Positions 51,101 to 63,100 of a stretch of DNA of 64,000 nt are shown piece after piece. The stretch comes from Taxillus chinensis (lineage: Eukaryota; Streptophyta; Magnoliopsida; Santalales; Loranthaceae): positions 11,856,498-11,920,497 of the forward strand of contig CM042092.1 in the NCBI GenBank assembly GCA_023512835.1, read 5' to 3'. Numbering within the stretch: position 1 is the first letter of the stretch; the number at the start of each line of letters is the position of its first letter. The position numbers and the translations under genes were made by a program. The notes under the pieces were generated by a model that was not told where the DNA came from, did no database searches, and was given only the letters and a program-made list of their open reading frames with translations.

Positions 51101-53705
51101 GAACCACTTTTTGATATAAAAGGGAACATCTATTCAATAACACTTGTCCTAGAATGTGTTATAACAATTACCATTCAATTTGATGTAAGCAGTGTTCACT
51201 GTTCATCAACTACCTAGAATATCCAATCATATCCATTGAAGGGGTGAGTCACATTTTCTAGACATATCCCAACTTTAGAACTAATGTAAAATCTATTTTC
51301 CATATATGCAAGGGAGTAGAGCCTGCCGCTACTTACAAGAATTTGGGGCTGCCATCTCATTGGTATGGCGCACTGGAATGGGTGTTTCCCACATGGGCAA
51401 GAACTCATGCTCTTGATACTGGGGAAGCTGTCAATGTTCTTAAAGGCGCCCTTGTGACATCTGATCGGATTCTTACTGTTAGCCAGGTCATAAATGTTAC
51501 CTTATAATGTACCTGTCTGCTGGAGATGTCTTTCTTAGTTAGTGGAATATTGGGTAAAGGCTAGTAATGAGTTAAGATGAAGATAAGGAATCAGTTACTA
51601 AGGCCATGTTTGTTAACGTTCCTATTTCTTGATTTGTACTCCCATTTTCTATGCCCATTCCATCTATGTGGATTCATAAATTCCCGCCCTAAATTTAACG
51701 TAATTACATAAATAACATGTTTGGTAATTACGTTTTGATCCCTAGAAAAGAAAGAAGAAAATTAGACATTGTTCCTTAAATATCCATAATATCCTTTATG
51801 TTTGACAGTTATATATTTCCGTTGACAGGGCTATTCTTGGGAAATTACAACTGTTGAGGGTGGATATGGTCTGCATGAGCTATTGAGTAGTCGAAAGATG
51901 GTTTTGAATGGTAATGTAGATTTGAATTCAATATTGGATATCACTTTTCTTTCCTCTAAAAATAAGTTACCATTCTGATTGAGGAAAACATCTTATAATT
52001 TTGACCAGGTATCACAAATGGAATTGATATTGCTGACTGGGATCCATCCTTAGATAAGCATATACCTTTCCATTACTCCAGTGATGATCTCTCTGGAAAG
52101 GTGCCTGCAATCTATACTTCTGCTTTAGTTGTTTAATAGCTGACAAAGGGTCCATCTTTTAGAAACCTTATTTGTTTCCCTTTTGTAGGTTCGCTGTAAG
52201 ACTGCTTTGCAAAAGGAATTTGGTCTACCTGTTAGGCCTGACTGCCCACTGGTGAGTTGTAGTTTCCTATTATTTCATCCACTTAGTGAAAATCTATTTC
52301 TATTGTTAATTTTTTTATCTTCCTTTATAGATTGGATTCATTGGACGATTGGATTACCAAAAGGGTGTTGATCTGATTATAGATTCAATACCAGAGCTTA
52401 TGACTGAAGATGTGCAATTTGTGAGTAAATTAACCCGTGATATATTATTTAGTTTGTTAGTTCTGTACGACATCTCTCTTAGACAGCAATCATTTTGAAT
52501 TGATGAAAGAAAGAAATTAGTTGAAGTTGATTGAAAGACATAAATTTACACAATTGATAAAATTTGTTTTTTTCTTCATTATTGATTTTTTTTAGAAAAT
52601 CTTTGTTGGAGCCTTCTACTTGTAGTTCTCGCAAAATATATTTAAAGATTCCTGGTACGATTGTAGGTTATGCTTGGTTCTGGGGATCTGGTATATGAGG
52701 ACTGGATGCGGGCAACAGAGTCCACCTATCGAGACAATTTCCGTGGTTGGGTTGGATTCAATGTTCCCATTTCTCATAGAATAACTGCAGGGTAAAATAT
52801 CGAGTTCATTTTAAAGCGGTTTCTTACAATGTATGGCTAGCACTGACTGGGTTGAAGTTTGGAATTAACAGCTGTGACATACTATTAATGCCTTCAAGAT
52901 TTGAACCTTGTGGGCTAAATCAGTTGTATGCAATGAGATATGGAACTGTGCCTGTGGTTCACAAGACAGGCGGGCTTCGAGTGAGTCGACTTATTGAGAA
53001 ACCAAAGTCCTTTTATTTGGCACCATATGCTTTGTTTTACATTTTGATTTCTGGATTTCAGGACACCGTGGTAACTTTCAATCCATATGCTCAAGAAGGC
53101 AGTGGTGGAGGTACCGGGTATGTCAGTGTTTTATTCAATTTTTCTGATTCTGGTGCTCTATCTCAGAAGCTAGGATCATAATCCAGACATAATATTCAAC
53201 AAAATTGCAACAAAATTATCATTAGTCCTGCATGTAAATCTAATTTTTACAGGCTCACGCGTGTATGTTTTCCTTCTGTAAGAGAAAAATCACTTAACGA
53301 GATTTTACTTGCACGCATTTGTTTACTTTCTGTAAGAAAAAATTACTTCAATGAGATTTTACTTACACCATTGTTGGTAAATGTTTGTCTAACAGCTGGG
53401 CCTTTTCTCCACTAACTAAAGAAAGTATGTTGGCGGTGAGTATTTTCCGCAAGCATCATGGTCTCATTTGATTCCTTAGTTTTGTCGTTTTTGGACTTCA
53501 TTCGGTTTAGGAAGTATTAAATGTTTTTGTTAATTGTTTGCTCAAGGCACTGAGAGTTGCTCTCATGACTTACCGGATGTACAAGTCTTCGTGGGAAGGA
53601 ATCATTAAAAGAGGAATGCAGCAAGACTATACATGGGATAAAGCTGCATCTCAGTACGAACAGGTCTTCGAGTGGGCCTTCCTGGATCAGCCTTATGTTA
53701 GCTGA
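48109..53705 (+). CDS. SS1: Soluble starch synthase I, plastidial
   Basis: Extends alpha-1,4-glucan chains of starch from ADP-glucose in plastids (glycosyltransferase family 5). Fifteen exons: 48109-48406, 48824-49236, 49411-49488, 49667-49791, 50959-51040, 51313-51486, 51829-51910, 52009-52100, 52189-52251, 52331-52420, 52667-52791, 52872-52980, 53062-53117, 53396-53435, 53547-53705. They sum to 1986 bp, 661 residues plus stop, in frame throughout. The N-terminus is rich in Ser, Arg and Cys (transit peptide). The catalytic part starts [20 protein letters not shown] (ADP-glucose-binding KTGGL at about residue 165). It continues with [59 protein letters not shown], and [20 protein letters not shown] followed by [12 protein letters not shown], the second TGGL motif. 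All intron ends are GT-AG. Confidence 0.97.
50128..50375 (+). mobile_element. Short retroelement insertion with 14-bp target-site duplication
   Basis: A 248-bp insert in the SS1 intron between exons 49791 and 50959, ending 'cttattaaaaaaaaaaata'. Identical 14-bp repeats AGGAGACGGTACTC flank it at 50114-50127 and 50376-50389. No ORF. The A-rich tail and variable-length duplication fit a SINE or a severely 5'-truncated LINE; the family is not recognised. Confidence 0.8.
50407..50699. mobile_element. Tourist-like (PIF/Harbinger) MITE
   Basis: 293 bp flanked by TTA (50404-50406, 50700-50702). Left end GAGCCTGTGTCGTTGGGTTT; right end as reverse complement GGGCTCGTTCATAAGTTGAG. The ends resemble the GGSCYTGTTTGG Tourist type, and the AT-rich interior has no ORF. 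It starts only 17 bp after the preceding retro-insertion's duplication. Confidence 0.65.
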
Positions 53706-55912
53706 TTTCTGCTTTTGATCCATGAATGAGAGAGATAGTTATGAAGGTGAGGAAGAACGCAGAGGGGGACATTTCCCCATGTTTTCCCCAACAGCTCAAC
53801 CCAGGTATATATATATATATTGGATGTTTCATGGCATGGGCCGAAACGTTCTGAATGCGAACACATGCTCTTTCTTGCCCAGATGCCAATGGGGATCATT
53901 CGCTGTATTTCACCAAAGTTTCACCACTTCTTTTATTTTTTTAAATAATTATTTTATATTCACATCAGATTCCATTGGTTGTTAATTGCAACGTAAAAGT
54001 TCAAACAGAGCTGTAGTGTTTTTGTTATTTTATATTTGTTAATAAAGATTGGTTGTTGTTTTTATGTTTGTTATGAGGCAGTATGAATATTATGAGCAAA
54101 TTAAAATATATTGTTAATTAGGCTGGAAGTTAGAAAATAAATTATAGGTCTAGAAAAAACAGCAAATAATTCAAATTAGTTTTTAATAAATATTGTTGCA
54201 AAAGTTGTACTTTACTTGTGCATTTTAATGATTTTTCTCGCTCTATATATATAGACACACTGAGAGTGTCTTTTGTTATGTTAGAAAGAAGTTTTTATAT
54301 TGAAACTTTTAATATGGTCGGTTGGATATTACAACGAGCGATTTAGATTAGATTTCTATTTAATTATAATTTTATATTAAATTATTGTAATGAAGTAATA
54401 GTTAAATGAAACTAATTTAGACTGTTGAATATTAATTTAGTAGTTCATATTTAAAGTTTTCATGATCAGAGTGTATCTTCATGTTTTTTATCTAGCATAA
54501 CTATATATATATACACACACCTTGGTCTAATATTAACTTTCACTATTTGAATGATCTCTTCATGTTGGTTCATGAGATTAACTTTGTGGTTTGTTTATAG
54601 TCTTTGTGTCATTTATAATGCTCTCTTTTTATTATTTTCTTTTATGCAGTACATTCATGGGAATACTCTTTAATAATTCTAAATGAGGAAAAACTAACAT
54701 GTATTATTATCGTGAATGTTATGACATGGATATTTTCAATGATTCATTTATTATGTTTTTTAATAATTTAATTCCTTGACATGCATGTATGCATTTTATA
54801 TTTCACTTGTATTGTCATTGTTAGGTTTCGAATTTCTTACCTATTGTGACTTTGATTTCATTGAATCTTATTTTCTAATGGTTTAAAGCATTTACATAAG
54901 TTTTTTTTTATATTTTTTATAATTTAGTAAAAAAAGCTATGATTTTGATAAAAAATAATTTTTTTCCCTAAAATATAATTTGAAAATAGAAAATAAATAA
55001 TAATTTTTTATATTTATGGATTTACTATTAAATTTCCAAAAGATTTTATGTTATATTATTTTTAATATATGTGAATTTTTGAATGATTATAATAAGTAGA
55101 AATAATAAAAGTAATAAAGAAATATTATACAGATATATAATAGAGAAATTATAGGAAGAAGATATAGAGATTTTTTCAAAATAAGTAAATTTAAATATTC
55201 AATTTAAAAGAGTATCATTTTAGTTAAAATTTAAAAAAAAATATAGAAAATTTAATATGAATGCTCTTAATTTAAAATTTTATGAATGCTTCAAATAATA
55301 ACTTTATGAGTATTGTTATAAGAGCATAGACTCTTTAAATACATATTTTTGTTGGTTTGATGATTATTTTAACAAAAAGTCTAAAAACACTACTTTTTAA
55401 TTATCTATTTTAACAAAAAATTTAACTAAATGAATAGTCTATCTTTATATTTGACTGACTATTATTTACTCTCAATCTATTAGAAATTTTATTTTCTCTC
55501 ATTATATTTTTATTTTTATTTTTTTCTCTTATCATATTTATTTTTGATTTTAATAAATAAATAAATATTTAGAAATAATATTTTAATTGATAAATGATTA
55601 AAATTGATATGTTAAAAAGTAAGCTTTTAAAAAAGTAACTTATTAAAATAAAAAATAATACTTTTAGTTATTTTAAAGTATGTGAAAAAAAAAGATAAAA
55701 AATTTATCCGCGTCTTGATTACTCTTAACGATGAGAAGGAATATACATTCTCATCAAATCGATTAACACACTAATTTAATACTTGTAAAATTATAATATG
55801 ATAAAAATATTTGTATTTTCAGATTTGATGAGACACCTAGGGCATGGTAACCAATTAAAGTGATAATAAGTTCGTCAAATCAAGTATTAAATCCAATGTT
55901 ATTCACTAAATT

Positions 55913-55946
<34 letters not shown>

Positions 55947-56753
55947 CATAGCAAGCATTAAAGTATTAAAATCAACTCTAACACTGTTATGTATTTTATA
56001 TCTACATGTAAATATAATTTTACATACAAGAAGTCATTTTTTAAGTATTACTCCAACGTTCAGCCATTGCCCCCCCCCCCCCCCAAGTCGTTAGCGCCCC
56101 CTTCATAATTCATGCGGCTTATCGGAAGAGATAGGGGATTTGAGTTGAGTGGGAGTGATGACATCATAGATATTGTAGAGCATGGGCCAAGCATTGACAG
56201 TATTAGAGAGGACCAAGGGCTACGACGCGACTTGCCGCAAAGATGGAAAAGAGTGGAGAGAGAGAGAGAGAAAATTTGTAATAAAATAATATGTAGAGAA
56301 TGAATAGTGAATCTTCAAATGTAAAGAGTTATTATAATATTTTTCAGATGTGAAGAGTGGAGTGTAAATTTGATATTTCACTTTTCACATATAAAAAATA
56401 GATAGTGTATTGGAGTTGCTCTAAGTAATAAAAAAGTATACATATAGTCGCAGCATGAATTTTGATTAAAATTAATTATATTTGAATATTATATTTATAT
56501 TTTAATAATATTATTGAAATATTTAACTTATGTTAGAATATTAACATATAAATAATTATTATTTCAATTACATATTAAAATATAATATTTAATTAATAAA
56601 TATAGTGTGTAGATTTATCCTTATCCTTGGCTAAACAAAATCGTTATTTGCCTGTCGTTTCTTTTTCTTTCTTTTTTGCTGTCCCCGCCGATTACAGGGC
56701 CCAAATTCATGACCAAACTAACAGAAACCCAACCATAAGATTCCGGAGAGAGA

Positions 56754-56786
<33 letters not shown>

Positions 56787-56822
56787 TAATATATATTATG
56801 AGAGAAAAAGATAGAGATTGAA
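53706..56822. other. SS1 3' flank and intergenic AT-rich region
   Basis: SS1 3'UTR is followed by about 2.5 kb of AT-rich DNA without a convincing gene. Features: TA tract 55917-55942, a 15-base C-run at 56070-56084, and 'ctccaacgtt' (56051) versus 'attggagttgctct' (56409), which may be two ends of a degraded MITE. Confidence 0.5.
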
Positions 56823-56884
56823 TCCCCCCTCTCCCTCTCCCTCTCCCTCTCCATCTCCCTCCCCTCTCCTCTCCTCCTCTCGTC

Positions 56885-56902
56885 ATGTTCAATAATCTGT
56901 AA
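56885..56902 (+). promoter_or_regulatory. Possible upstream ORF of the phytolongin gene
   Basis: A five-codon ORF (MFNNL, stop TAA) follows a CT-rich leader-like stretch (56823-56880) and lies 52 bases before the phytolongin ATG at 56955. Whether it is in the transcript depends on the unseen start site. Confidence 0.4.
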
Positions 56903-56954
56903 TCCTTAGTCCTGATTGATTGTTTTTTTTTTTTAATTTTTTTGGGTCGGATCA

Positions 56955-57749
56955 ATGATTTCTGATCCGAGCTTGGTCACCTACGCCTGCGTGGCCAGAG
57001 GAGCTACGATCCTCGCGGAGTTCACCGCGGGCGACGCGGATCTGGAAACCCTAGCCCTCAAATGCGTCGAGAACGCCCCTCCCCTCCACGCCATGTTCTC
57101 GCAGACCTGCCGCCAGCGAACCTACACATTCGTGATGGACGCCAGCTTCACCTACTTTGGGATCTTCCACGAAAGCCTCGGAAAATCGCAGGGCCTGTGG
57201 TTCCTCGGACGCGTCAAAGATGCGTCCGAGGAGGTCGTCGAGAGCGAGTCCATCAAGAAATTCGATAACTTGATGGCCTATAGCCTGCAGGGGGAGCTGA
57301 ATCCGGTATTCCGCGAATTGCTGGCTCCCCCGCCCCCGCCGGTGCCGCTGCCGCCGCCGCCGGGCATGCACCCGTCTCCCCTGAAGAGCAGCTGGAGCGT
57401 CAGCTCCGAGTTGCCCAAAGGGAAAAAGATGGTGTCGGTGCCGCTGCTGGGGAAGCCCGCCAAGGGGCTGAAGAAGAAGAAGCGGCTGGTGGGGGAGGGC
57501 GCCGGGGAAGGCAAGGACCTTGCATCCGAGAACAAGGTTGTGGACGTGTCGGACGACGTGGGTGTCATGACCCGGAGTTTCTCCGTGTCTCTGCAGAAGA
57601 ACGTGTTGTTTGACGGCGGGCGGCAGAAGGCGAAGCAGAAGTGGAAGCAGCATGTGTGGGTTGTGCTGGGGCTGGACGTGGTTGTGTGTTCCCTGTTGTT
57701 TGGAATTTGGCTTTGGATCTGCAGGGGCTTCAAGTGCATTGACGGTTGA
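56955..57749 (+). CDS. Phytolongin (non-SNARE longin, membrane-anchored)
   Basis: 264 residues in a single exon. The N-terminal longin domain (residues 1-115: MISDPSLVTYACVARGATIL, then YTFVMDASFTYFGIFHE) resembles VAMP7-type SNAREs, but no R-SNARE coiled coil follows. A proline-rich linker (LLAPPPPPVPLPPPPG), a basic linker (KGLKKKKRL) and the 'phyl' region containing SFSVSLQKNVLF come next. A C-terminal membrane segment (about residues 235-258, VWVVLGLDVVVCSLLFGIWL) anchors the protein, presumably in the secretory pathway. Intronless with a GC-rich coding region in an AT-rich surround; two long antisense ORFs over it are frame shadows. Identity by domain order; trafficking role from family knowledge. 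Confidence 0.9.
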   Translation: MISDPSLVTYACVARGATILAEFTAGDADLETLALKCVENAPPLHAMFSQTCRQRTYTFVMDASFTYFGIFHESLGKSQGLWFLGRVKDASEEVVESESIKKFDNLMAYSLQGELNPVFRELLAPPPPPVPLPPPPGMHPSPLKSSWSVSSELPKGKKMVSVPLLGKPAKGLKKKKRLVGEGAGEGKDLASENKVVDVSDDVGVMTRSFSVSLQKNVLFDGGRQKAKQKWKQHVWVVLGLDVVVCSLLFGIWLWICRGFKCIDG

Positions 57750-58754
57750 ATTGGGTTTCTAAATTTCTTTTGGTATGTGTGTTGTTCTGCTACGTATAGA
57801 GAGAGCAAGCTAGCTTTTTCTTCCACACAGTGATACCGCGGACGATGATGTCTGCTTGCTGTGTAAATTTGGTTTGGTTCCCGAGGCCTTGAACAGAGAC
57901 GGTCCTTATATATATATATATAATTTCTTTTTCTCATATGGAAGTCAAATCAGGTCAGTATGCTGCGTATAAATCTGGTTTGAAGGTCAGAAAGTTTGTT
58001 CTTTCCATTTGTTGCTCAAATGTGGTTCTCTGTGTAGCTTTTGGGATGAGGCATCTTTAATTGCAACCCAATGAAATTTATCAGGAATTCTATGCTGGCA
58101 TGCATATACGAGTATGTATTATTGTAAGTGTGTTATGGATTCTTTAATACCAATTTGTTGTTAAGCTCGGAAGTGCTAATATACAATCTCAGGTGGTAGG
58201 TAGTATCATTGGTCTTTGCATGAGTAGACCCCATGATTAACATACTTGGTGTTGATGTGTTCCCAACTGCTTCCTGGATTTTCTTCAACATTTTGGTCTG
58301 CGGGGCCTCCAATTTAGATCGTGACTACTGGTTTAAAACTGATCCTTCGCGGGTGATTCTTGAAACCACTGAAAAATTCATTTGTTTTCGACTAAATTTT
58401 ATGCACCCTGCTTTTAACGATAAATTTTTATTTGAGATTAAGACATAATTAAAATTTAAATTCCTATCCTTTACTTGCATTGCCGAGATAATGGAGAAAT
58501 TTATTGTTTTCAGTATTGCACTGAAGCCCAGCTCAAGTCAATGAGCAAGCTTTTTAAAATATCCCAGGGTTTTTTTTTAAATGATCTTAAACGAGGATAA
58601 ATTCTTATAAAATCTTTCATTATACACACCCTCGGAGCTCCGGACATTTAAAAAAAAGATTATTTGATTAGAAAAGCTAGGAAAGCAACAAACATGGCAA
58701 AAGTATGGAAAAGACAATCACTGATGAACATACAAAAAATATCAGTAAACCATC

Positions 58755-59375
58755 AAATACTAGATACTCAGACTGTGTATAACTTGCAAGGGGAGCTGAT
58801 TCCTGTTTTCAGCCCCCAACCTTACCACCAACATATTTGCTGCAACGAGCTCTGAAAAATTGTTGGAGTGCGAACCCGAATCTGTCAAAAGGGAAAAATA
58901 TTGCTCTGTGCCATTTGAGAAGGAAGCTGGGTGGCAAGCACTGGGGAATGCTAATAAATTTTATCGAAGAATGTAGTGCTGTATAGAATGGATTGGTGTC
59001 ATGAATTGATATTTGTGGTGTGCCTGCAGAAGTGTGTTGTGCCATGGTGGACAAATATGCAGAAGCAATATCAGAGGGTTGGGTTGGCACTGGACATGAT
59101 TGTGTTTCATTTTGTATCAAAGAATGTAGTACTATATGCATAGGATGGATTGGTGTCATGGAATGCAAAAATAATTTGTATCAAAGAATGTAGTGTTGTA
59201 TGTCTAGGATGGATTGGTGTCATATATTGATATTTTCGGTGTGCACTGGCGACAGAAGAATACGTGTTACATGGTGGGCAACATATGGAGAACAAGAAAT
59301 GGAAGCAATATGAGAGGTTAGTGTTGGCATTAGACTTGATTGGGTGTTTCATTTTGTTTGTTATATAGTTGGGGA
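58755..59375 (+). pseudogene. Decayed partial copy of the phytolongin gene with internal triplication
   Basis: Starting with 'tataacttgcaaggggagct' (phytolongin YSLQGEL region, parent about 57283), the sequence follows the parent's 3' half in order: LQGELIPVF, then a 'tcaaaagggaaaaa' (LPKGKK) part. It then follows 'attggtgtcat...ctgcagaagtgtgttgtg' (DVGVM...LQKNVL) and 'gcagaagcaatatcagagg...gacatgattgtgtttcat' (KQKWKQHVWVVLGLDVVV). The text around 'ggattggtgtcat' occurs three times (about 58988, 59148, 59209) and the WKQ-membrane part twice (about 59056, 59293). Stops and frameshifts throughout, and no longin domain. Confidence 0.82.
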
Positions 59376-60102
59376 TTTGAAGAAAGTTTTTTTTTTTTTG
59401 AAGAAAGAAAGGTTCATGTCTGTTGATGATTGATTTTCATTTTCAGTTCTTTTGATATGTTATTTTGCTATATAGGGCTAGCTTACTGGCAATACAAAGT
59501 CACATGAAGTTTCGATGTGTATATTGGCTTTTAAAAAAAGGCTCTTCTATCATTGCTTTGCTGCTATTAATTTATTAACGTATTTAAAAAAAATAAAAAA
59601 AATATTGTGAGCAATTCATTTGAATTTTAATGTTAAATTTAAGTTTTAAAAATGACGGTGTTAATTGAAATTAAACATCTATGCCCAAATTAATCCAAAA
59701 TTAAATGTATCAAAAACAATATAGTATAAGACAAATTAGTTCTTGTCTACTTAAATTGACCTTCAGTAGGATTGCATTTGTTTTCCCCTTATTACATCTT
59801 CAACCAAATATTGATTATGCATAATAAAATCAATTTTAGGCGAGATATAATTGTTGTTTCATTCTTTACTTGCACAGCCGAGATAGGAATTCATTAGTCT
59901 TAATATTATTATACTGTAGCCCAAACCAATAAACAATCTATTACATCGGCACCTTGGCCTTTCTGATATCGTAAGGTAATGGATTTTAAAGTGTGGAAAA
60001 CAATATACGTGACCAAAATTTGAATAATACAATCAAACAGAACACAAACTAACGCTATGTATCAGTAAAACCAAGGATGCTAGGCTTTAAAACCAGTCAA
60101 TC

Positions 60103-63100
60103 TTACCCACAAGGAGTGAGTTTCTTATTACCAGCACCTCTAGGGTTATCGTCTTTCCAGTCATCCCATGCCCTTGCCTTGTCTTGAGCTGCATCATCGT
60201 CATCTTCATCCTCTTCGTCCTTTCCACCTGGTCCCAACCTTGGTGTGTCCTTGTACCAGGAGGAATTCGCTTCTTCCATGAGTTTAACATTTCTCTCTTG
60301 CCATCTATTCATGATCTCCATCTCTTTTAATCCAGCTTCCTCAATGCTCATAGTTGGCAGTCTAACAGTTCCACGAAACATTGAAGTTGACATGTGAATA
60401 CCATGAATGGAAAAAAAAAATCCGTTTCCATGTTAAAAAATCTTAGTTAAAAACAGAAACGCAAAACATAAAACGAAAAAAAAAAAAAATGATAATGTAA
60501 AAAATAAACCAACCAACCCATCCCAAACTAGAAATGAAGGCAAATAAATCACAATTTGCAACAAAAAATTTAAGGATCTACTTCCTCCCACGAGAAAGAC
60601 AGCAAAAATGATAATTTCAAAATAATAAAAACTTTACTATCACATTAGCTACTAGATATTCATCTTGCACAAGATAAGGCGCACCTGAAACTAGGCTGGA
60701 AAACCTGAGCTGCCATTCTTTCTCTATTTGTTGTCAGCCCTCCACCAACAAGACTTGCTGGTCCAAAAAGCATAGGCTGGTGTTTGTGCTCATGCGCTTG
60801 CGTGGCCGTCGCTCTCCCTTCCAGAACATCTTGAGCAAAAGTAGCACAAGTGATGGGCTGTGCTGGTTTTGTATATCGTGCTCTAGCAGCAGCATTACGA
60901 TGCCAATCTTCTGCTTTATTGACACGTTCATCAAGAATAGCCTGAGAAATTTCATTATCTCCATCCTATGAAAAAGAAATTGAAAATTGAGCCAGTATTG
61001 CAGTTGTGACACCAATATTTTTACCAGGGACATAGATGAAAAGAACGGCTACAAATATTCATTTCATTATCCAAAGGTATTGTCCATTCCATTCCCATCG
61101 CCCAACAAAGGTTCATGACACATGTATACTTCCACGGATTTCAACCTAAAAAAAAATTTGATAACAGGGTTAACTAGCCAGAGAACACCACAGGACGCCT
61201 AGCAGTCAGTTTACTTATCTTGGAAAGGGCAACATTGCTGTCGCCAGAGTCAAAGGGTGAACTAAATTCAACCATTTTTTTGCCACAGCAACCCCGAGCA
61301 TCATCCTCGTCAAAACTTGATGCAAAATCACTTACTGATTTGGCAAAGTCATATGAGTGACAAATTAGCATTCATGACAGACAATTCTACAAGGGCACAT
61401 TCAAGCAAAAGGTTGTAAGATAAGCGTGATTGCCAAGATGGGCAGGGGACCATCTAGCGTCTGGATATTAAAAAGGCAGTATAAATCGTAAAAACATGTT
61501 TTCATATATTTTAAAATCATTTTTAATAAACATACGCATAAATACATGATATTATCGTGATGATAATATCACAGAATTCAATCAATTAACTGATTAAGTA
61601 CAAATCAATTTTTTAAAAATTGCATATATGTTTATATCATTTATTATATACGGCACTGAAGGAAAGAGTAAGAAAAAAAAAGTAAAAAACACTCATCACC
61701 CTCAAAATCAATCTACAACAGGAAGCATGGCCGCTGGCACGAGGAAGAGAAAAGGCACCGACAGTGGTTGTATCCTAGACTCCTAGTACAATTCCTGAAG
61801 GCTAAGGGCTTATGGTGGCTACACTAACACGAAAAAGAAGGCGGATGGCTGCTCGCTGCTGACTGGTAATAGGGAGAGGAAGCAATGACGTTTTTGCTGG
61901 TACGAGAGAGTGGAAGTGAGGATGCAAAGGCGGACTCATCTGAGAATAGGGAGAGAAAGCAATGTCCAAGAAAATTTTGTCTAAGGAAGCTGAGATTTCA
62001 GCAAGATCGGTTGTGACTCTCCAAGTTTTTCCTAAAAATTTCCTTGGTGTACCGGACCTACCAATTGCCTGGGTATGGAACCCATAATAAGTGGAGAAAT
62101 CAACTACCAGGCCATACTTCAATGGCCTATATGTACTTAATTCTATAATTATATTACTTTGATTTTCTAACAGAACTAGACCCATCCAGTGTTAGATCTT
62201 TTAGGGAAACAATTTTGCTGTCGCTTATTCAACTGTTAATTGCAAGTCAGTGCACCTAATGCATACATATTTCTTTTTTTATTATTAATATAAAAGGATA
62301 AGTGGAAGTACCAAAATTTACTAATAATTTTGTATTGAGGTGTTTGGAAAAATAGCAAGACTAATCACTAAAAGATGAAAAGTAGACACTTGGAAATTCA
62401 AAGTACTAAAACTAACTCAAATAATATAAAACAACTGAGCAACCCTAAAATTAAGAATAAGATTACCTGCAACTGTTTCTCTTTTATGGCAGCAAGCATT
62501 TCTTCCTCTTTCTTCAACATTTCCAGCATATCAAAAGCCTGTGTTTTATACAGGGAGACTGAATATATAACAATAAATGTGTATGCGGAAAAAACTAGAA
62601 AAAGTTACAGTAGTAGAACATATTAAATTGACAAAACTAACCTTACAGATAGACAGAGAGATAGTAGTAAACCAAGCCTGCACAGAAAATATATTTGTGC
62701 AAGAGGATGTGAGGAACTATGATCTATTGACCAAAGCGGGTGGGGGGGGGGGGGTGTTCAGAATTGCATACTTAAAATAATTTCAAACAAATTCAAAATG
62801 ACTGTATGATTCAATATATAACATAAGCCATCCTAAAATTTTAGTTAAAACATTTCCAAATTTTCCAAAAAACAAAAATATATGTTGAAGTATTATGATT
62901 AAGGCCTTGAAGTTGTAGTAGAACACTCATCAACAATATTGTAATAAAAGAAGCTACAAAGGGAGCTTAACAATGGTTTAAACGATGACTTTTTTTAATA
63001 ACAGAAAAGGAAGCTTTAATAAAGCCACTAAGAATGTGACACAAAATTACAATAGGAGACAAATATTAAGGACAAAAGGATTTGGATAATAACTTAGCAA

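Noticed and set aside
52854..52871. Earlier acceptor for SS1 exon 12 giving FGINS
   Set aside because: Phase does not fit; the acceptor at 52871 restores [14 protein letters not shown], as expected for SS1.
57051..57653. 200-codon minus-strand ORF over the phytolongin gene
   Set aside because: It is the antisense of a GC-rich coding exon; composition (Leu/Pro/His/Arg-rich) is that of a frame shadow and it has no recognisable domain.
57278..57937. 219-codon minus-strand ORF over phytolongin 3' half
   Set aside because: Same reason; the plus-strand gene has a clear longin domain and membrane anchor.
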